DNA of 64,000 bases from Psychrobacter immobilis. GTDB taxonomy: Bacteria > Pseudomonadota > Gammaproteobacteria > Pseudomonadales > Moraxellaceae. Each line of letters begins with the position of its first letter. The stretch's first letter is position 1. A model generated the notes under the pieces. It made no database searches. It had not been told where the DNA came from and saw only the letters and a program-made list of their open reading frames with translations. Shown piece after piece: positions 47,271 to 56,571 of the stretch. The translations under genes and the position numbers were made by a program. The DNA is taken from assembly GCF_904846065.1 (NCBI RefSeq), contig NZ_CAJGZV010000001.1, positions 2,046,001 through 2,110,000 on the forward strand. Direction: 5' to 3'.

Positions 47271-48746
47271 TTAGCTGACGTCAGAGCACCAGTATTTGGT
47301 CACGACATATTCTTCGATGCCGTATTTTGAGCCTTCGCGGCCAAAGCCAGACTGCTTGACACCGCCAAATGGGGCGACTTCGGTAGAAATCAGACCCGTA
47401 TTATGACCAATAATGCCGTACTCAAGACCTTCGGTGACGCGCCATGAACGTGCATAATTGCCACTGTAGAAATAGGCAGCCAAGCCATAAATCGTATCGT
47501 TGGCTTGACGAATAACGTCTGCTTCATCTTTAAAAGTAAAGATAGTGGCAATAGGGCCAAATATTTCTTCGTGCGCGATATCCATCTCAGCACTGATATC
47601 GGTAATGACCGTTGGATTGTAAGTAAGCTCTGAGGCGTCATTGGTGCTGCCGCCAGCGATAAGCGTCGCGCCTTTGTCTAAAGCATCTTTAAGTAGCGCT
47701 TGCACTTTTTCTAGCGCCTTTTGATTAATCAAAGGACCAATATCCACGCCTTCATCCATACCGTTACCGACATTTAGTTCAGCGACTTTTTTCACAAACA
47801 CATCTAGGAATTCATCTTTAATACTGTCTTGCACGTAGACACGGTTGGCACAAACACAAGTTTGACCAGCGTTACGATATTTAGAAGCAATTAAGCCTTC
47901 AGCCGCTTTTTCCAGATCAGCATCATCAAAAACGATAAATGGCGCATTACCGCCCAGCTCTAATGACAGTTTTTTGATGGTTGTCGCACATTGAGCCATC
48001 AAGGTACGACCGACTTCGGTAGAGCCTGTGAATGAAAGCTTATGAATACGTGCATCGCCCGTTAGGATGTCGCCGATGGTTGAGGATTTACCCGTCACTA
48101 CTTGGATAACGCCTGCTGGAATACCTGCTTGCTCAGCCAAGGCAGCCAGTGCTAATGCAGAAAATGGCGTTTCAGTCGCAGGTTTGATAATCATCGTGCA
48201 GCCTGCTGCCAATGCTGGCGCGGCTTTACGGGTAATCATCGCTGCTGGGAAATTCCAAGGCGTGATCGCCGCGCAGACACCAACGGGCTGCTTTAGGACG
48301 ACATGGCGCAGTTGTGACTGATTGGCAGGGATAACATCGCCATAAACACGCTTGCCTTCTTCGGCAAACCAGCGGATAAAGCTATTGGCATAGCCCACTT
48401 CACCGCGCGACTCGTTTAAAGGTTTGCCTTGCTCAGCGGTCATGATGATAGCCAAATCTTCTTTATTGGCATCGATGAGGTCTGCCCACTTTTGTAGTAG
48501 CTCAGCACGCTCTTTTGGGGTTTTGGCTGCCCAAGTGATTTGGGCTTCATGAGAGGCGATAACCGCGTCGTTCACATCGTTGGTTGTCAGGCTTGGTACC
48601 GTACCGATGATATCGCCGTTGAAAGGATTGCTCACATCAATAGTCGAGTCATCACTAGCGGCATGCCAGCCATCTTTGATGAAACACTGCTGTTTAAGTA
48701 GATCTGGGTTCGATAGCTGTAGCGTAGACTGTGACAGTTGTGACAT
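47271..48746 (-). CDS. gabD: NADP-type succinate-semialdehyde dehydrogenase
   Basis: Oxidises succinate semialdehyde to succinate. The protein has 491 residues from ATG 48746, which has AGGAG 9 bases before; the frame is open to 48815 but without support. GabD marks are AEQGKPLNESRGEVGYANSF, ITPWNFPAAMITRKAAPALA, FTGSTEVGRTLM, LELGGNAPFIVFDDAD, and the nucleophile in NAGQTCVCANRVYVQD. The C-terminal FGGVKQSGFGREGSKYGIEE is also typical. It is upstream of gabT and divergent from an IclR regulator. Confidence 0.93.
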   Translation of the reverse strand: MSQLSQSTLQLSNPDLLKQQCFIKDGWHAASDDSTIDVSNPFNGDIIGTVPSLTTNDVNDAVIASHEAQITWAAKTPKERAELLQKWADLIDANKEDLAIIMTAEQGKPLNESRGEVGYANSFIRWFAEEGKRVYGDVIPANQSQLRHVVLKQPVGVCAAITPWNFPAAMITRKAAPALAAGCTMIIKPATETPFSALALAALAEQAGIPAGVIQVVTGKSSTIGDILTGDARIHKLSFTGSTEVGRTLMAQCATTIKKLSLELGGNAPFIVFDDADLEKAAEGLIASKYRNAGQTCVCANRVYVQDSIKDEFLDVFVKKVAELNVGNGMDEGVDIGPLINQKALEKVQALLKDALDKGATLIAGGSTNDASELTYNPTVITDISAEMDIAHEEIFGPIATIFTFKDEADVIRQANDTIYGLAAYFYSGNYARSWRVTEGLEYGIIGHNTGLISTEVAPFGGVKQSGFGREGSKYGIEEYVVTKYWCSDVS

Positions 48747-48838
48747 TGTGACGCTCCTTGTCAATTGAGGTTTGCAAATAGGATTCGCAGATTTATAGCG
48801 ATAAGTGAATAACAATAAATAGAAGGTTATGATTTAAA

Positions 48839-48878
48839 TAATTATTGATAACTTGTTAAGTGTTCAATATACTGAACA
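48839..48878 (-). promoter_or_regulatory. gabD promoter with overlapping dyad, candidate IclR operator
   Basis: The minus strand has TTGAAC (48862-48867), a 17-bp spacer and TAATTA (48839-48844). The dyad TGTTCA-N6-TGAACA (48861-48878) covers the -35. A repressor bound there would block RNA polymerase. It lies in the divergent gap between gabD and the IclR gene. Confidence 0.55.
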
Positions 48879-49008
48879 TATATTCTATATATGAGACATC
48901 ATTATAAGAATGATAGCCAGCCATTTGCAACCCCTATTCTCATTTTAATGATGATTTATCGCGTTATTTTTATATTTTCCCAATTTTACTGACTTTTATA
49001 GGTTCCTT

Positions 49009-49773
49009 ATGAGCTCAACTGCCGTTCCTGCCTTGGACAAAACCTTTCAGATTTTAGATTTAATTACCGACAGTGCGCAGCCTTTAACGGCAGCTCATAT
49101 TGCGAAAGAGCTCAATCTACCACGTAGCTCAACCCACAATATTTTGCAAAGTCTTTTGACCAAGCATGTCATCTATAAAGACAGCGATAGCCGCTTTCAT
49201 TTAGGCTCTTATTTGATGTATTGGGCGGGTAAGTATGAGCAGCAGCAAGGCGTCATCCAGTTATTTAAAGACCTCATTGTCCAGTATCCGATTCTTCTTC
49301 AACATACAGTTACTTTATCTAAACTTGATTTAGGTGAAGTGGTATTTTTAGCCTGTCATGAAGCGCCTGCCCCGCTTGGCTTTACCTTTCGCGCTGGTGT
49401 TCGCGTACCAGCGGTATTCTCTGCCACGGGCAAAGCCATGCTCTCAACCTTTTCTATGGATAATATAAAATCTATCTACGCTACCGGTTTCCCCGCACCT
49501 ATTACCCAACACGGTGTTGATAACTTTAGCGATTTGTCCACCGAGTTGACCGCCATTCAAAACAGTCGCATCTCACTCGATGATGGGCAACTTCGCGAAG
49601 GGATGTATTGTTTGGGTACTTATATTCGCAATGCGTCAGGCAATGCCGTTGCGGGTATGGCGGTTAGCTTTTTGCAAGGCGAATATGAGTCCAAGCGTGC
49701 TGAGGTCAGCGCGGTATTGATTGAATTGGCGCAGCAAATTGAGCAGCGTTTGGGTTTTATCGATAATAAATAA
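49009..49773 (+). CDS. IclR-family transcriptional regulator, probable gabDT regulator
   Basis: A 254-residue regulator. The N-terminal winged helix-turn-helix has LTAAHIAKELNLPRSSTHNI, with LQSLL after it. The C-terminal effector-binding domain has RAGVRVPAVFSATGKAML, DDGQLREGMYCLG and ASGNAVAGMAVSF, the usual IclR ligand pocket. It is divergently transcribed from gabD, so control of gabDT and of itself is the simplest reading. The effector may be GABA or succinate semialdehyde; this is inference. Confidence 0.88.
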   Translation: MSSTAVPALDKTFQILDLITDSAQPLTAAHIAKELNLPRSSTHNILQSLLTKHVIYKDSDSRFHLGSYLMYWAGKYEQQQGVIQLFKDLIVQYPILLQHTVTLSKLDLGEVVFLACHEAPAPLGFTFRAGVRVPAVFSATGKAMLSTFSMDNIKSIYATGFPAPITQHGVDNFSDLSTELTAIQNSRISLDDGQLREGMYCLGTYIRNASGNAVAGMAVSFLQGEYESKRAEVSAVLIELAQQIEQRLGFIDNK

Positions 49774-49835
49774 AGTTAAAACGCTGCTAGTTTCTTGCTT
49801 ACTTCACACTCTTTCAGTTATTTTGGTGATAACTG

Positions 49836-50885
49836 TTAATCTTCTGAAATAAGCCCTGATAAAAATGCTTGCAAATTGTCATTAAGCTTTTGCAAGTAAT
49901 AACCGCCCTCGACTAAAACAATCAGTGGTTTGTTTAGCGCTTTCATCTTTTGTGCCAATATTTTAAATCCTTGCGTACTCACCGCACATCTCGCTTCTGG
50001 GTCGTTCTCATAAACATCAAAACCTAAGACATGCACAATGACATCAGGGTCAAATAGCGTCATCGCTTCGATAGATTTATCAACATACTCAAAAAACCCA
50101 GCTTCATCGGTGCCATGTGGCATCGGGAAGTTAATGTTATAGCCTTCGCCCACGCCTGTGCCCCTTTCAAACGCATGCCCTGTCACTGCGGGATAAAAGT
50201 TAACGGGGTCACCGTGAACCGAGGTATAAAGCACATCGCTGCGATCATAAAATATCTCTTGGATACCCTGTCCGTGGTGCATGTCGGTGTCTATGATGGC
50301 GATTTTTTCGTATTTCTGGCGTAGATGCTCGGCGATGATGGCGGCGTTATTAAGGTAACAAAATCCACCTGCTGCGCTCTTGCGCGCATGGTGACCAGGC
50401 GGTCGTGAAAAGCAAATCTGTATATGACTTTCGGCACGCTCGGTATCTGATAAATCATCGTTCAGCAATGCTTCAGCCGCATTGAGTGCAGTCTGTGCCG
50501 ACCAATAAATGGACGTCCAAGAATGCTCGCTGATAGGCGCGCTATCATCCGCTTGATACTTTGCTGCTTTTGCCATGATACCGATACCGGGATTGTCATA
50601 CGGCACAAAAATCCCCGTTTGTACCTGCGCGCCCAAGTCTTCCTCGACTGCTATCCAGTCATCATAGCCATGTTTGAGAAACTCAACGTAACCAAAATCG
50701 TGAACCGCTAATATAGGCCCAATGCCAATATCGGTAGCGGTCGTCACTTCTAACCCTAACGCTGCTGGTGCTTTTAAGAACTCAACCATACGCTCTGGTA
50801 TTTCTAACGGCTCATGCATCTTTCCATAAGAGAAATAAGGTAATGGTCTATGTAGACTTAGATTTTCATGGATATATATTTTCAT
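49836..50885 (-). CDS. Histone-deacetylase family hydrolase, acetylpolyamine amidohydrolase-like
   Basis: About 349 residues of arginase/deacetylase fold, a zinc-dependent deacetylase. Active-site motifs are RPPGHHARKSAAGGFCYLNN (the His-His pair), IDTDMHHGQG (Zn-binding Asp/His), SVHGDP and LGFDVYENDP, then VLVEGGYYL near the C-terminus. ATG 50885 has AGGA 9 bases before; the frame is open to 50909. Bacterial members often deacetylate acetylpolyamines, and the location beside the putrescine/GABA island supports that role here, though other acetylamides are possible. It lies 54 bp downstream of the CoA-transferase gene on the same strand. Confidence 0.88.
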   Translation of the reverse strand: MKIYIHENLSLHRPLPYFSYGKMHEPLEIPERMVEFLKAPAALGLEVTTATDIGIGPILAVHDFGYVEFLKHGYDDWIAVEEDLGAQVQTGIFVPYDNPGIGIMAKAAKYQADDSAPISEHSWTSIYWSAQTALNAAEALLNDDLSDTERAESHIQICFSRPPGHHARKSAAGGFCYLNNAAIIAEHLRQKYEKIAIIDTDMHHGQGIQEIFYDRSDVLYTSVHGDPVNFYPAVTGHAFERGTGVGEGYNINFPMPHGTDEAGFFEYVDKSIEAMTLFDPDVIVHVLGFDVYENDPEARCAVSTQGFKILAQKMKALNKPLIVLVEGGYYLQKLNDNLQAFLSGLISED

Positions 50886-50938
50886 GCTTAACATTCCTTT
50901 GTTTAACATTTTTCCAACGGTGTTTGTTCGATGCTTAA

Positions 50939-52138
50939 CTAAACAATGCCATCGGCTTTTAGCTTAGCAATCATGTCGCTGTCGTAGCCCAAATCAGCAA
51001 GCGTACTCTCGGTATGCTCGCTCAACTTCGGTGGCGGTGACCGATAAGTGACGGGTGATGCAGATAGTTTGATTGGACTACCAAGTGCTCTTACCGGACT
51101 GCCTTGCGTGGCAAAATCAACCACCATCTCGCGTGCCAGCGCTTGTGGCATGGCCAAGGCCTCAGCGATATTATGAATCGCTCCGCACGGAATACCTGCT
51201 TGATCTAAAACTTCTAACCAATAAGTGCGTGGTTGCTCGGCAAATTTATTACTCAGCTCATCACACAGCAGCTCGCGGTTGGCAACGCGTTGTGGATTGA
51301 TCCTAAAGCGCTCATCGCTATGCCAATCAACTGCAAGCACATCACAAAGTTTGGCAAACTGACTGTCATTGCCGCAAGCTAAGATAAAGTGCGCCTCCCC
51401 CTGACCTGCAAACACTTGATAAGGCACGATATTGGGATGCTGATTGCCAAGTCTTGGCGGGACTTTGTCGGATGCCAAATGGTTCATACCAACATTAGCC
51501 AGCATGGCAAGCGCACTATCTAAAAGTGCAACGTCTACCTGTTGCCCTAACCCCGTAATCTCACGAGCAATCAAAGCCGCTTGAATACCAATCGTCAGCT
51601 GCAATCCTGCAAACAAATCGACCACTGCGACGCCAACTTTATGCGGTTCGCCATCGCTCGGACCCGTGATACTCATCAGTCCTGACAACCCCTGAATAAT
51701 ATAGTCGTAACCAGGGCGCGCGGCATCTGGACCTGTTTGACCAAACCCTGTCAATGACGCATAAATAAGGCGCGGATTGTCTTGTTTTAGACTGTCATAA
51801 TCTAATCCATATTTTTTCAAACCGCCCACTTTGAAATTTTCTACCAAGATATCACTATCAGTGGCCAGTTTCTTAATGATGGCCTGCCCTGCAGGCGTGG
51901 TGATATCGACGGTGAGAGATTTTTTATTACGATTGATGGTAGCGTAGTAAGCAGAGGTGTCATCGCTGAATGTTGGCGGCGCCCAGTGGCGCGTTTCATC
52001 ACCGATATGCGGACGTTCAACCTTGATGACTTCAGCGCCCAAATCTGCAAGTACTTGGGTACAAGAAGGACCTGCCAATACTCTCGATAAGTCGAGCACT
52101 TTGATACCGTATAATGCACCTTTTGGCATATCCGTCAT
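50939..52138 (-). CDS. Family III (CaiB/BaiF) CoA-transferase, probable glutarate CoA-transferase
   Basis: A 399-residue CoA-transferase. Marks are KVLDLSRVLAGPSCTQVLAD and GAEVIKVERPHIGDETRHW at the N-terminus, RNKKSLTVDI, LVENFKVGGL, and VAVVDLFAGL with the catalytic aspartate. The gene lies just downstream of glutaryl-CoA dehydrogenase on the same strand. That pairing suggests succinyl-CoA:glutarate CoA transfer, activating glutarate from lysine or other catabolism for GcdH. A GGGAT ribosome site precedes the ATG. Substrate assignment is by context. Confidence 0.85.
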   Translation of the reverse strand: MTDMPKGALYGIKVLDLSRVLAGPSCTQVLADLGAEVIKVERPHIGDETRHWAPPTFSDDTSAYYATINRNKKSLTVDITTPAGQAIIKKLATDSDILVENFKVGGLKKYGLDYDSLKQDNPRLIYASLTGFGQTGPDAARPGYDYIIQGLSGLMSITGPSDGEPHKVGVAVVDLFAGLQLTIGIQAALIAREITGLGQQVDVALLDSALAMLANVGMNHLASDKVPPRLGNQHPNIVPYQVFAGQGEAHFILACGNDSQFAKLCDVLAVDWHSDERFRINPQRVANRELLCDELSNKFAEQPRTYWLEVLDQAGIPCGAIHNIAEALAMPQALAREMVVDFATQGSPVRALGSPIKLSASPVTYRSPPPKLSEHTESTLADLGYDSDMIAKLKADGIV

Positions 52139-52179
52139 AATAATCCCTTATTGTATGGCGTATTTTTGATAATAAAATT

Positions 52180-52222
52180 GTTATTTATGATGTAATTGCT
52201 AAGCAGTTAAATCATGAATAAC
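52180..52222. repeat. 43-bp imperfect palindrome between CoA-transferase and gcdH
   Basis: Two 21-bp arms (52180-52200 and 52202-52222) around a single central A match at 18 of 21 positions. Two of the three differences still pair as G·U in plus-sense RNA. It could be an operator cluster or an RNA cruciform between the two genes. Confidence 0.6.
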
Positions 52223-52231
52223 AACTGAAAA

Positions 52232-52284
52232 ACGTACGTTACTGCTTATATATGCTTCGTAAAAAGCCAAACAATAACGTACGT
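52232..52284. repeat. Inverted pair of ACGTACGT sites
   Basis: ACGTACGTTA (52232-52241) and its reverse complement TAACGTACGT (52275-52284) are 33 bp apart. Each holds the self-palindromic octamer ACGTACGT. Candidate paired regulator sites upstream of the CoA-transferase gene. Confidence 0.5.
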
Positions 52285-52325
52285 CATAGAATACAGTTGC
52301 ACCAAACATTTTTAGCTAAAAACGC

Positions 52326-53510
52326 TTAAAAGAATGATTGAATACCTGTCTGCGCACGACCTAAGATAAGCGCATGGATATCATGTGTGCCCTCATAAGT
52401 GTTGACCGCTTCCAAGTTCATGACGTGACGAATGACATGGAACTCATCAGAGATACCATTACCACCATGCATGTCACGAGAAATACGTGCGATATCTAGT
52501 GCCTTGCCACAGTTATTACGCTTAATCAGTGAAATCATCTCAGGCGCTGCGTTGTCTTCATCCATCAAACGACCGACACGTAGTGCCGCTTGTAGACCCA
52601 AGGTGATTTCAGTCTGCATATTGGCCAGCTTTAGCTGTACCAGCTGCGTTGCGGCTAGCGGACGACCAAACTGCTTACGATCTAGCGTATATTGACGCGC
52701 CCCTTTCCAACAGAATTCAGCCGCGCCCATCGCGCCCCATGCGATACCATAACGGGCTTTATTTAAGCAGCCAAATGGACCTTTTAGTCCACGGATGTCT
52801 GGGAAAGCATTGGCCTCAGGGACAAATACCTTGTCCATAACGATTTCACCCGTGACTGAAGCACGTAATGAAAATTTACCTTCAATTTTCGGCGCTGATA
52901 AACCCTTCATACCTTTATCTAAGATGAAACCACGAATCTCACCAGCATCATCTTTTGCCCATACGACAAACACATCAGCGATAGGACTGTTGGTAATCCA
53001 CATTTTATTACCCGTCAGCTCATAACCGCCGTCCACTGCACGCGCACGCGTCGACATCGAGGCTGGATCTGACCCTGAATCTGGTTCTGTCAGACCAAAA
53101 CAGCCGACATATTCGCCAGTGGCAAGCTTAGGCAAGTATCTCTCTCTTTGCTCTTCGGTACCGTATGCATGAATAGGATGCATAACCAAGCTTGACTGCA
53201 CGCTCATCGCTGAACGATAACCTGAGTCAACGGCTTCGATTTCTTTGGCAATTAGACCGTAAGCAACACTAGATAAACCGGCACAACCATAACCTTCAAT
53301 CGTGACACCAAGCAGACCCATTTCACCCATTTGACGCATGATATTACGGTCAAAATTCTCGTTACGATTGGCTTCAACAATGCCAGGCATCAGCTCTTTT
53401 TGAAAAAACTGACGAGCGCTGTCCGTGACCATGCGCTCTTCATCAGTCAACTGGTCGCGTAATAAAAACGGATCTTCCCAATCGAAACTTGGACGCGTAG
53501 ATGTTGCCAT
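52326..53510 (-). CDS. gcdH: Glutaryl-CoA dehydrogenase
   Basis: Oxidatively decarboxylates glutaryl-CoA to crotonyl-CoA with FAD. A 394-residue acyl-CoA dehydrogenase family enzyme. GcdH-like marks are the N-terminal [90 protein letters not shown] and the catalytic Glu in [22 protein letters not shown] precedes the ATG. It is divergent from an IclR regulator and upstream of the CoA-transferase. Confidence 0.95.
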   Translation of the reverse strand: MATSTRPSFDWEDPFLLRDQLTDEERMVTDSARQFFQKELMPGIVEANRNENFDRNIMRQMGEMGLLGVTIEGYGCAGLSSVAYGLIAKEIEAVDSGYRSAMSVQSSLVMHPIHAYGTEEQRERYLPKLATGEYVGCFGLTEPDSGSDPASMSTRARAVDGGYELTGNKMWITNSPIADVFVVWAKDDAGEIRGFILDKGMKGLSAPKIEGKFSLRASVTGEIVMDKVFVPEANAFPDIRGLKGPFGCLNKARYGIAWGAMGAAEFCWKGARQYTLDRKQFGRPLAATQLVQLKLANMQTEITLGLQAALRVGRLMDEDNAAPEMISLIKRNNCGKALDIARISRDMHGGNGISDEFHVIRHVMNLEAVNTYEGTHDIHALILGRAQTGIQSFF

Positions 53511-53604
53511 GTGGATCTCCTTGATGTCAGTCTTCCTGACCGACGAGTAGTGATTAATGAGTAAATTGACTGCACAGGTTATTGACTTACTTATTCCGCT
53601 GTGC

Positions 53605-53617
53605 GAAACTCAGTTTC
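53605..53617. promoter_or_regulatory. 13-bp palindrome, candidate IclR operator
   Basis: GAAACT-C-AGTTTC lies in the 175-bp divergent gap between gcdH and the IclR gene. Its position and symmetry fit a regulator site; no direct evidence. Confidence 0.4.
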
Positions 53618-53685
53618 ATAGTTTAAAACCATTTAAGCAAAGTTTCGGGTCGCTGTAAACCTTTATCAAATAAAATGAGCATAAA

Positions 53686-54513
53686 ATGACAAAAAACATA
53701 TCGGCAGCTCCGCCACTACTCGATCGAATGACCACCATTCTTGAGCAAAGTAAGGACGATAATGATCGACAGTTCGTTACCGCACTGGGTCGCGGTCTGT
53801 CTTTACTCGCAGCATTTGAACATGATGATCGACTCACCCATCAGCAATTGTGTCAGATGACAGATCTGCCAAAGGCAACTATTACTCGCCTTATCCATAC
53901 CTTAACCACGCTTGGATTTTTACGTGTCACTGAGCACGGACAGTATCAACTAGGCAGTAGTGCAGTGCGACTTAGCGCCACTGCATGGAGTCGTCACGAC
54001 ATGGTGTCGGCAGCTGAGCCATTACTGCGACAGTTCGCTAGTGAAAACGAAGTCTCTGTGAATTTAGCAACCGAAGTCGAAGGAGAAATGCGCTATCACG
54101 TTTGTTGTCGTAGCCCTGCTCGCCTATCGGTAAATTTGCAAGTTGGCTCGGCAGTGCCCGTCGCCCGTACTGCGATTGGACGCGCTTTTTATGCGGCTAG
54201 CTCGCCAGCGAGACAGACTGTCATTGAAGGTAATTTAAAAGAGCATTTATCTACAGAAGATTATAACCATGCGCAGTCTGCTCTATCTGACGCCGCAGAG
54301 CATTATAAAGCGCATGGCTATACAGTATCAGACGGTGAGTTTTCTACCGATATATTGGCCGTGGCTATTGGTGTCTTTGATGTTGCCACTGGGCAGTATG
54401 CGTATTCGCTTAATGCCAGTGTGCCAAGTGCCAACTGGAAAAGTGAAGATTATGCCGCAACGATTGTACCTAAGTTGCAGGCGTTGGCGGAGCGGATTGG
54501 CAGTGGTGTTTAA
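53686..54513 (+). CDS. IclR-family transcriptional regulator, probable glutarate-gene regulator
   Basis: A 275-residue regulator with an extra ~30 N-terminal residues. The winged helix-turn-helix follows (LTHQQLCQMTDLPKATITRL, then IHTL), and then an effector domain (LQVGSAVPVARTAIGRAFY, GEFSTDILAVAIGVFD). It is divergent from gcdH, so it probably controls the glutarate genes. The effector could be glutarate or glutaryl-CoA; inferred only. The ribosome-binding site is weak. Confidence 0.87.
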   Translation: MTKNISAAPPLLDRMTTILEQSKDDNDRQFVTALGRGLSLLAAFEHDDRLTHQQLCQMTDLPKATITRLIHTLTTLGFLRVTEHGQYQLGSSAVRLSATAWSRHDMVSAAEPLLRQFASENEVSVNLATEVEGEMRYHVCCRSPARLSVNLQVGSAVPVARTAIGRAFYAASSPARQTVIEGNLKEHLSTEDYNHAQSALSDAAEHYKAHGYTVSDGEFSTDILAVAIGVFDVATGQYAYSLNASVPSANWKSEDYAATIVPKLQALAERIGSGV

Positions 54514-54586
54514 AAGAGAACAAATGATAAATCTATAGTACAAGCATCATGGCTTAGTTGATGGGTTTTGTCTTATGAAAGATGCT

Positions 54587-56317
54587 TTATTTTAACTCAT
54601 CAAACCGCAGCCCAAATTTCAGCAGATACTTACGCAATCTGTCGCTATCGTTCGGGATTTTTAGCTTATCGCGTGAGTTGGCATACAGATAGCGCCCAGC
54701 CGCCGCTTGGTTTTTATGACGTATACACACCTCAATCACATACGCCAGTTGCACCGCATCAAACGGATCAATAGTTGTCAGAATCTCTTCATCGAGATAT
54801 TTTCTTAAAATATTATGGCTACCCTGTTCAATAGTGTCACTATTTAAAACGGAGTCAGAGCCATTATTACTTAGGCTACTTTTGTTCGCGTTATTGCCTT
54901 TACTATCACTACCTAACCTATTCAATCCATCCAAGCTGTCAGGCAAATCCCAAAGATGCGTTAAGCGCTCAATCTCCGCTTGCACATCATCATTGCGAAT
55001 AACTTTACTCTCAGCAAGTGTAGTCAAACGAATCATACTGGCAGTCAAATCACGAAAGTTCCCCTGCCATGTTGCATCCACACTCATCGCAAAAGATTCA
55101 TACAGCTGCCTTGCCTCTGGGGTAAATCGATACTGCTGCTGTTGCTCGCTACCCAAGCGCGCCAGTTCATAATCGATATTGGCAGGTAAGTCTTCTAACC
55201 TGTCTTTGAGTGATGGCAAAAAGAACGTCCACGTATTGAGACGCGCAAATAAATCCGCCCGAAACTCACCATTAGCGACCGCTTGCCGCAAGTCTTTATT
55301 GGTACCTGCCATCAGCTGAAACGACACGCTAATCGGCGTATCACTACCGAGCGGATAAAAGCGCTGCTCCTCCAATGCAGTCAGTAGCATCGCTTGCTCA
55401 TCAAGCCCCAACTCACCGATTTCATCTAAAAATAATAAACCACCATCGGCTGATTTTAGCAGGCCATCACGGCTCGTCGCAGCGCCCGTAAATGCACCTT
55501 TGACATGACCGAATAGCACACTCATGGCAGTGTCACCACGTAGCGTGGCGCAGTTGACCTCGACGAATTGTTCAAGCGTGTTTTTACCTTGCGTGCTGCT
55601 GGCTTTGGCTTTTTTAAGCGCGTAGATTTGGCCTGCCAATTGTGACTTGCCCGCCCCTGTTGCGCCCATCAGTAATATGGGTGCAGTTGAGCGGGTTGCG
55701 ACCTTTTCGATATTGGAGATAAGCTTTTGATAAGCGGCATTTTGGGTGACTAAATTGGCTTGTAAGGTTTGCCAATGTTGCTGCTTTTCTGCCTCAAAAC
55801 GCTCGCGCAAGCCATCATAGCGTGAGACATCCAAGTCAATCATTTGATAGCGCCCTTGCGGATCCGCTTGGTCGGGTCTTGGGCAAGGCGAGGTCTGAAT
55901 CAAATCAGCAGGAATAAAGCCCGCCTCTACCAACAAAAACCAGCAAATCTGCACCACGTGCGTACCCGTGGTCAGATGCAGCAAGTAATCGGTATTGTCC
56001 TGAAAATCAAACCCTGCGGCAAAGTCATACAGCTCAGCATAAACATCGGCAAAATCCCAAGGACTGGTCAACGCTACGTGATGACCAATAACGGTAGTGT
56101 TCGGACTAACTTGTGCCACGTCATTCTTAATTATTTTAAACAGCCGCTTATCACGCTTGCTATACAAGATATGCAGCTCATCAACGAGCAGCTCATCATG
56201 CAGACCCAAACTGACGGTTGGACGCCAACGTTGCCAACGCTTGTCATTAAAGCCATTGTCTAAAGTAGTGCCGAGGAAACCGATGACGGCGGTTTTGTTG
56301 TTTGGATCACTGTTCAT
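54587..56317 (-). CDS. rtcR: Sigma-54-dependent activator of RNA repair genes, RtcR
   Basis: About 576 residues. The N-terminal half is a CARF-like sensor ([14 protein letters not shown] at the start, [18 protein letters not shown] around 114-130) that in characterised RtcR proteins responds to RNA damage ends. The AAA+ domain has Walker A GATGAGKS (218-225), the sigma-54 contact loop GAFTGA, and the Walker B region [11 protein letters not shown]. The C-terminus lacks a strong Fis-type signature by eye. ATG 56317 is chosen; a GTG at 56332 is possible. It is divergent from rtcB. Confidence 0.94.
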   Translation of the reverse strand: MNSDPNNKTAVIGFLGTTLDNGFNDKRWQRWRPTVSLGLHDELLVDELHILYSKRDKRLFKIIKNDVAQVSPNTTVIGHHVALTSPWDFADVYAELYDFAAGFDFQDNTDYLLHLTTGTHVVQICWFLLVEAGFIPADLIQTSPCPRPDQADPQGRYQMIDLDVSRYDGLRERFEAEKQQHWQTLQANLVTQNAAYQKLISNIEKVATRSTAPILLMGATGAGKSQLAGQIYALKKAKASSTQGKNTLEQFVEVNCATLRGDTAMSVLFGHVKGAFTGAATSRDGLLKSADGGLLFLDEIGELGLDEQAMLLTALEEQRFYPLGSDTPISVSFQLMAGTNKDLRQAVANGEFRADLFARLNTWTFFLPSLKDRLEDLPANIDYELARLGSEQQQQYRFTPEARQLYESFAMSVDATWQGNFRDLTASMIRLTTLAESKVIRNDDVQAEIERLTHLWDLPDSLDGLNRLGSDSKGNNANKSSLSNNGSDSVLNSDTIEQGSHNILRKYLDEEILTTIDPFDAVQLAYVIEVCIRHKNQAAAGRYLYANSRDKLKIPNDSDRLRKYLLKFGLRFDELK

Positions 56318-56364
56318 AATATTACTTATCACTGATTATCATTAATAAATAGTATATTATTTTC

Positions 56365-56378
56365 TATCTAGTTAGATA
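56365..56378. promoter_or_regulatory. Candidate RtcR upstream activating site
   Basis: The near-perfect dyad TATCTA-GT-TAGATA lies about 118 bp upstream of the -24 element. A second dyad, CTTTTC-N5-GAAAAG (56414-56430), lies closer. The distances fit enhancer sites for a sigma-54 activator; assignment is inference. Confidence 0.45.
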
Positions 56379-56494
56379 TATTTCTATATATTTTTAGCTC
56401 ATGATTAAACAATCTTTTCCTTTTGAAAAGTATATAGAAATTAAACCATTTATTATCAGTTACTTAAAAAATAATTTCTAGCAGTTAAAAAACT

Positions 56495-56510
56495 TGGCAC
56501 GCCCTTAGCA
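56495..56510 (+). promoter_or_regulatory. Sigma-54 promoter of the rtc operon
   Basis: The sequence TTGGCACGCCCTTAGCA matches the -24/-12 consensus TGGCAC-N5-TTGCA, with GG (56496-56497) and GC (56508-56509) exactly 10 bp apart. Transcription would start near 56521, about 50 bp before the rtcB ATG. Confidence 0.85.
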
Positions 56511-56571
56511 TTATATAGAGTAAGAATTATCTTTCATAATAAACACACTTCGCAATGCTAAGGAAAATGCC

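Noticed and set aside
55844..56263. 139-codon ORF antisense to rtcR
   Set aside because: It lies fully inside rtcR, has no domain and no signal of its own.
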